Origin: Myxococcales bacterium
GTDB lineage: Bacteria; Myxococcota_C; UBA6777
Direction of reading: 5' to 3'
Length of the DNA stretch: 64,000 nucleotides
NCBI GenBank assembly: GCA_020632975.1
Contig: JACKEL010000002.1
Location: 442,560-506,559, forward strand
Shown: positions 62,660 to 64,000 of the stretch, one piece after another
Layout of the letters: every line of letters starts with the position of its first letter
Numbering within the stretch: the stretch's first letter is position 1
Position numbers and translations under genes: made by a program
Notes under the pieces: model-generated
Seen by the model: only the letters and a program-made list of their open reading frames with translations
Databases searched by the model: none
What the model was told of the DNA's origin: nothing

Positions 62660-63262
62660 ATGACGAGTAACCGTTGGCAAGACGCATGGAGCACAGGTGA
62701 CACACCATGGGATGCAGGAGGCGCGGCCCCTGCTTTGGAAGATCTTCTGCGAGAGGCCACAGATCTTCCCAAAGGTCGGGTGTTGGTGCCTGGATGTGGC
62801 TCTGGATACGATGGCTTGGCATGGGGACGTGCTGGATACGAGGTCACAGCTTTGGATCTCGTGGAACTTGCAGTGGAGCGCTTTCGCCAACTTCGCGATC
62901 AATCGGGTGTTTCTGCGCAACAAGTGGACGCGATCTGCGCAGACTTTTTCACCTTTGAACCTCCCCAACCTTTCGATGTGATCTGGGATTACACCTTTTT
63001 GTGTGCTCTACCACCCGAGATGCGCGCAGCATGGGCTGAAAAGATGTCTCGTCTTGTCGCCAAAGATGGTGAACTGATCACCCTGATCTTTCCCATCCGC
63101 CCAGACGATGGGAATGGTCCTCCCTTCGCGATGAGCACAGAACTTGTCTCATCGCTACTTTCTCCCTATTTCACGAATGTTGCGATGTATGCGGTGCCTC
63201 GCTCACACCCCGCCAGACAAGGACGCGAGTGGTTGGCGCGTTGGCGTCTTCACACTTCCTAA
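62660..63262 (+). CDS. Thiopurine/thiol S-methyltransferase family protein
   Basis: 200 residues from ATG 62660, chosen because AAAGGG lies eight bases upstream and the family starts near this point; ATG 62633 is an alternative. The sequence follows the TPMT fold: WQDAWSTGDTPWDAGGAAPALEDLL at the start, motif I VLVPGCGSGYDGLAWGRAGY, EVTALDLVELAVERF, and the middle block FDVIWDYTFLCALPPEMRAAWAEKM with LITLIFPI. The family includes thiopurine and halide/thiol methyltransferases. It methylates a sulfur or halide ion using SAM; which is not known. Confidence 0.85.
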   Translation: MTSNRWQDAWSTGDTPWDAGGAAPALEDLLREATDLPKGRVLVPGCGSGYDGLAWGRAGYEVTALDLVELAVERFRQLRDQSGVSAQQVDAICADFFTFEPPQPFDVIWDYTFLCALPPEMRAAWAEKMSRLVAKDGELITLIFPIRPDDGNGPPFAMSTELVSSLLSPYFTNVAMYAVPRSHPARQGREWLARWRLHTS

Positions 63263-63327
63263 ACAGATGGTCTCGGCCAGGAGCCTTCTTTTGTTCGTTC
63301 TGCCCTTCATTCGGAGGAGATGCGGGA

Positions 63328-63567
63328 CTACTGTCGAAGGACGATGGTATGTTCGATGTGCATAGTGGCTTTCACGCCCTGTTGTTGCAGGAGCGGTAGC
63401 AAGCGCTCTTGCAATCCCTCCACCAACTCCTTTGCGATCACTTCTTCGGCCCTCTGTTGGAGGTCCACCCCCACCCAACGAGCCAATCTTGTCATCAAAC
63501 CGCCCTTCTTTTGACGAGCGAGTTCCTCGGCGTTGTGGACGTCGATCTGCATACGGATCTCGATCAT
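63328..63567 (-). CDS. Small conserved-looking protein of unknown function
   Basis: 79 residues with a strong AAAAGGAG six bases before ATG 63567. It has a likely beta-strand start (MIEIRMQIDV), a basic-hydrophobic helix (about 14-35, KKGGLMTRLARWVGV) and an amphipathic helix (about 40-63, EEVIAKELVEGLQERLLPLLQQQG), then a strand (ATMHIEHTIVL). I recognise no family. The good ribosome site and regular codon use support that it is real. Confidence 0.6.
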   Translation of the reverse strand: MIEIRMQIDVHNAEELARQKKGGLMTRLARWVGVDLQQRAEEVIAKELVEGLQERLLPLLQQQGVKATMHIEHTIVLRQ

Positions 63568-63643
63568 GGCTGGCTCCTTTTCAAAAATGTCTTTTCTCGG
63601 GAAAGGGTTAGCTCTAAAGAGTGATCGTCTTGCAAAAATCAGC

Positions 63644-63672
63644 TTGACAGATCCTTATCCATCCGCTATATA
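63644..63672 (+). promoter_or_regulatory. Sigma-70 promoter of the tRNA-Tyr gene
   Basis: A perfect TTGACA (63644-63649), a 17-base spacer and TATATA (63667-63672) lie about 65 bases upstream of the mature tRNA. This is the best promoter in the window and fits the need for constant tRNA synthesis. Confidence 0.85.
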
Positions 63673-63737
63673 GCCCAACACTGTGTTGTTATTGAAAGCA
63701 CAAAATCTTTCAGATGACAACAAAGATAGAAGCTTAC

Positions 63738-63820
63738 GGGTAGGTAGGGAAGTGGTCCAAACCCATCAGACTGTAAATCTGACGCCTATGGCTTCGCTGG
63801 TTCGAATCCAGCCCTGCCCA
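63738..63820 (+). tRNA. tRNA-Tyr (anticodon GTA)
   Basis: 83 bases. Acceptor stem GGGTAGG pairs with CCTGCCC (one G-U), D stem GGG/CCC, anticodon arm CAGA-CTGTAAA-TCTG with GTA, a class II variable arm (CGCCTATGGCTTC) and T arm GCTGG-TTCGAAT-CCAGC. Anticodon and long variable arm fit tRNA-Tyr. The 3' CCA is not encoded and must be added after transcription. Confidence 0.95.
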
Positions 63821-63824
63821 AAAC

Positions 63825-63857
63825 AAAGGTCAATCGGAAATCTCCGGTTGGCCTTTT
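63825..63857. terminator. Terminator hairpin after tRNA-Tyr, probably bidirectional
   Basis: AAAGGTCAATCGGA pairs with TCCGGTTGGCCTTT (14 pairs, two of them G-U) around AATC and is followed by TTTTGTCATTT. The A run on the other side lets it also serve the minus-strand gene that ends at 63916. Confidence 0.75.
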
Positions 63858-63915
63858 GTCATTTCTGCACCCTCCTTTTCTCCTGTACTCTCCCACTTCA
63901 GACTCACCTTCAGCT

Positions 63916-64000
63916 TCAAAGCTCCACGGGCATGATGATGTGTTCCTCCCCATCTTGTCGGCGAAGAAGCAAAGGCGCTTTTTTCTCCGTGTCGTTTAAG
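63916..64000 (-). CDS. C-terminal end of an unidentified protein (5' part outside window)
   Basis: A minus-strand frame enters at the right edge and stops at TGA 63916-63918, giving about 27 residues (KKAPLLLRRQDGEEHIIMPVEL at the end). Codon choice fits local genes and it stops just before the shared terminator, so a real gene end is plausible, but it is too short to identify. Confidence 0.35.
   Translation of the reverse strand, partial: LNDTEKKAPLLLRRQDGEEHIIMPVEL

Overview
The window is chromosomal DNA of about 50 % GC from a Gram-negative bacterium that resembles the Myxococcota/Bradymonadota-type 'deltaproteobacteria'. The clues are many Sec/SPII lipoproteins, a eukaryotic-like Ser/Thr kinase with a neighbouring PEGA protein, several Cys-rich MopE-type proteins with the CDGxDNDCDG motif, FHA domains, ArsA-like ATPases and a CreBC two-component pair. 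The lineage is inference; no rRNA marker is present. I saw no insertion sequence, integrase, prophage or CRISPR array.

Layout. 1-3954 (minus): MoxR ATPase, DUF4350, DUF4129 and a polytopic membrane protein, a typical MoxR-type envelope operon. 4159-5205: holA. 5619-11018: a membrane aspartic protease, a DUF1285 protein, a stand-alone lysine-ketoglutarate reductase domain, a DUF971 protein with a His-rich tail and an acyl-CoA dehydrogenase. 11324-16012: carA and carB. 16140-20810: a 1556-residue FHA/penicillin-binding transpeptidase fusion. 20884-28198: a WD40/MopE lipoprotein, creC, creB and a lipoprotein. 28199-32979: Ser/Thr kinase, PEGA protein and a second MopE-type protein. 33083-35229: a DUF1338 (HglS-like) enzyme and a zinc alcohol dehydrogenase.

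35295-50496 (minus) is the most striking block. It encodes a small lipoprotein, a Cys-rich lipoprotein that runs in the same frame, across one TAA codon, into a long helical protein with a TcA-type C-terminus, a SpvB/FG-GAP/RHS protein built like TcB-TcC, a Cys-rich putative lipoprotein and a phage-tail-collar protein with one membrane anchor. I read this as a Tc-toxin-like complex that has been re-routed through Sec/lipoprotein export, and whose RHS cage lacks both the usual self-cleavage motif and a cargo toxin.

51007-63567 holds housekeeping and accessory genes: an uncharacterised conserved protein, three methyltransferase-fold proteins, uppS, a goose-type lysozyme, a cytochrome c whose second heme domain lies in the -1 frame after an A9 run, a NADAR protein, glutathione-dependent formaldehyde dehydrogenase, a SecD-P1-like lipoprotein, a tandem ArsA-fold ATPase and a small conserved ORF. 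63644-63857 is a complete tRNA-Tyr(GTA) unit with a near-consensus promoter and a hairpin terminator. Both ends of the window cut genes (moxR at the left, an unidentified minus-strand gene at the right).
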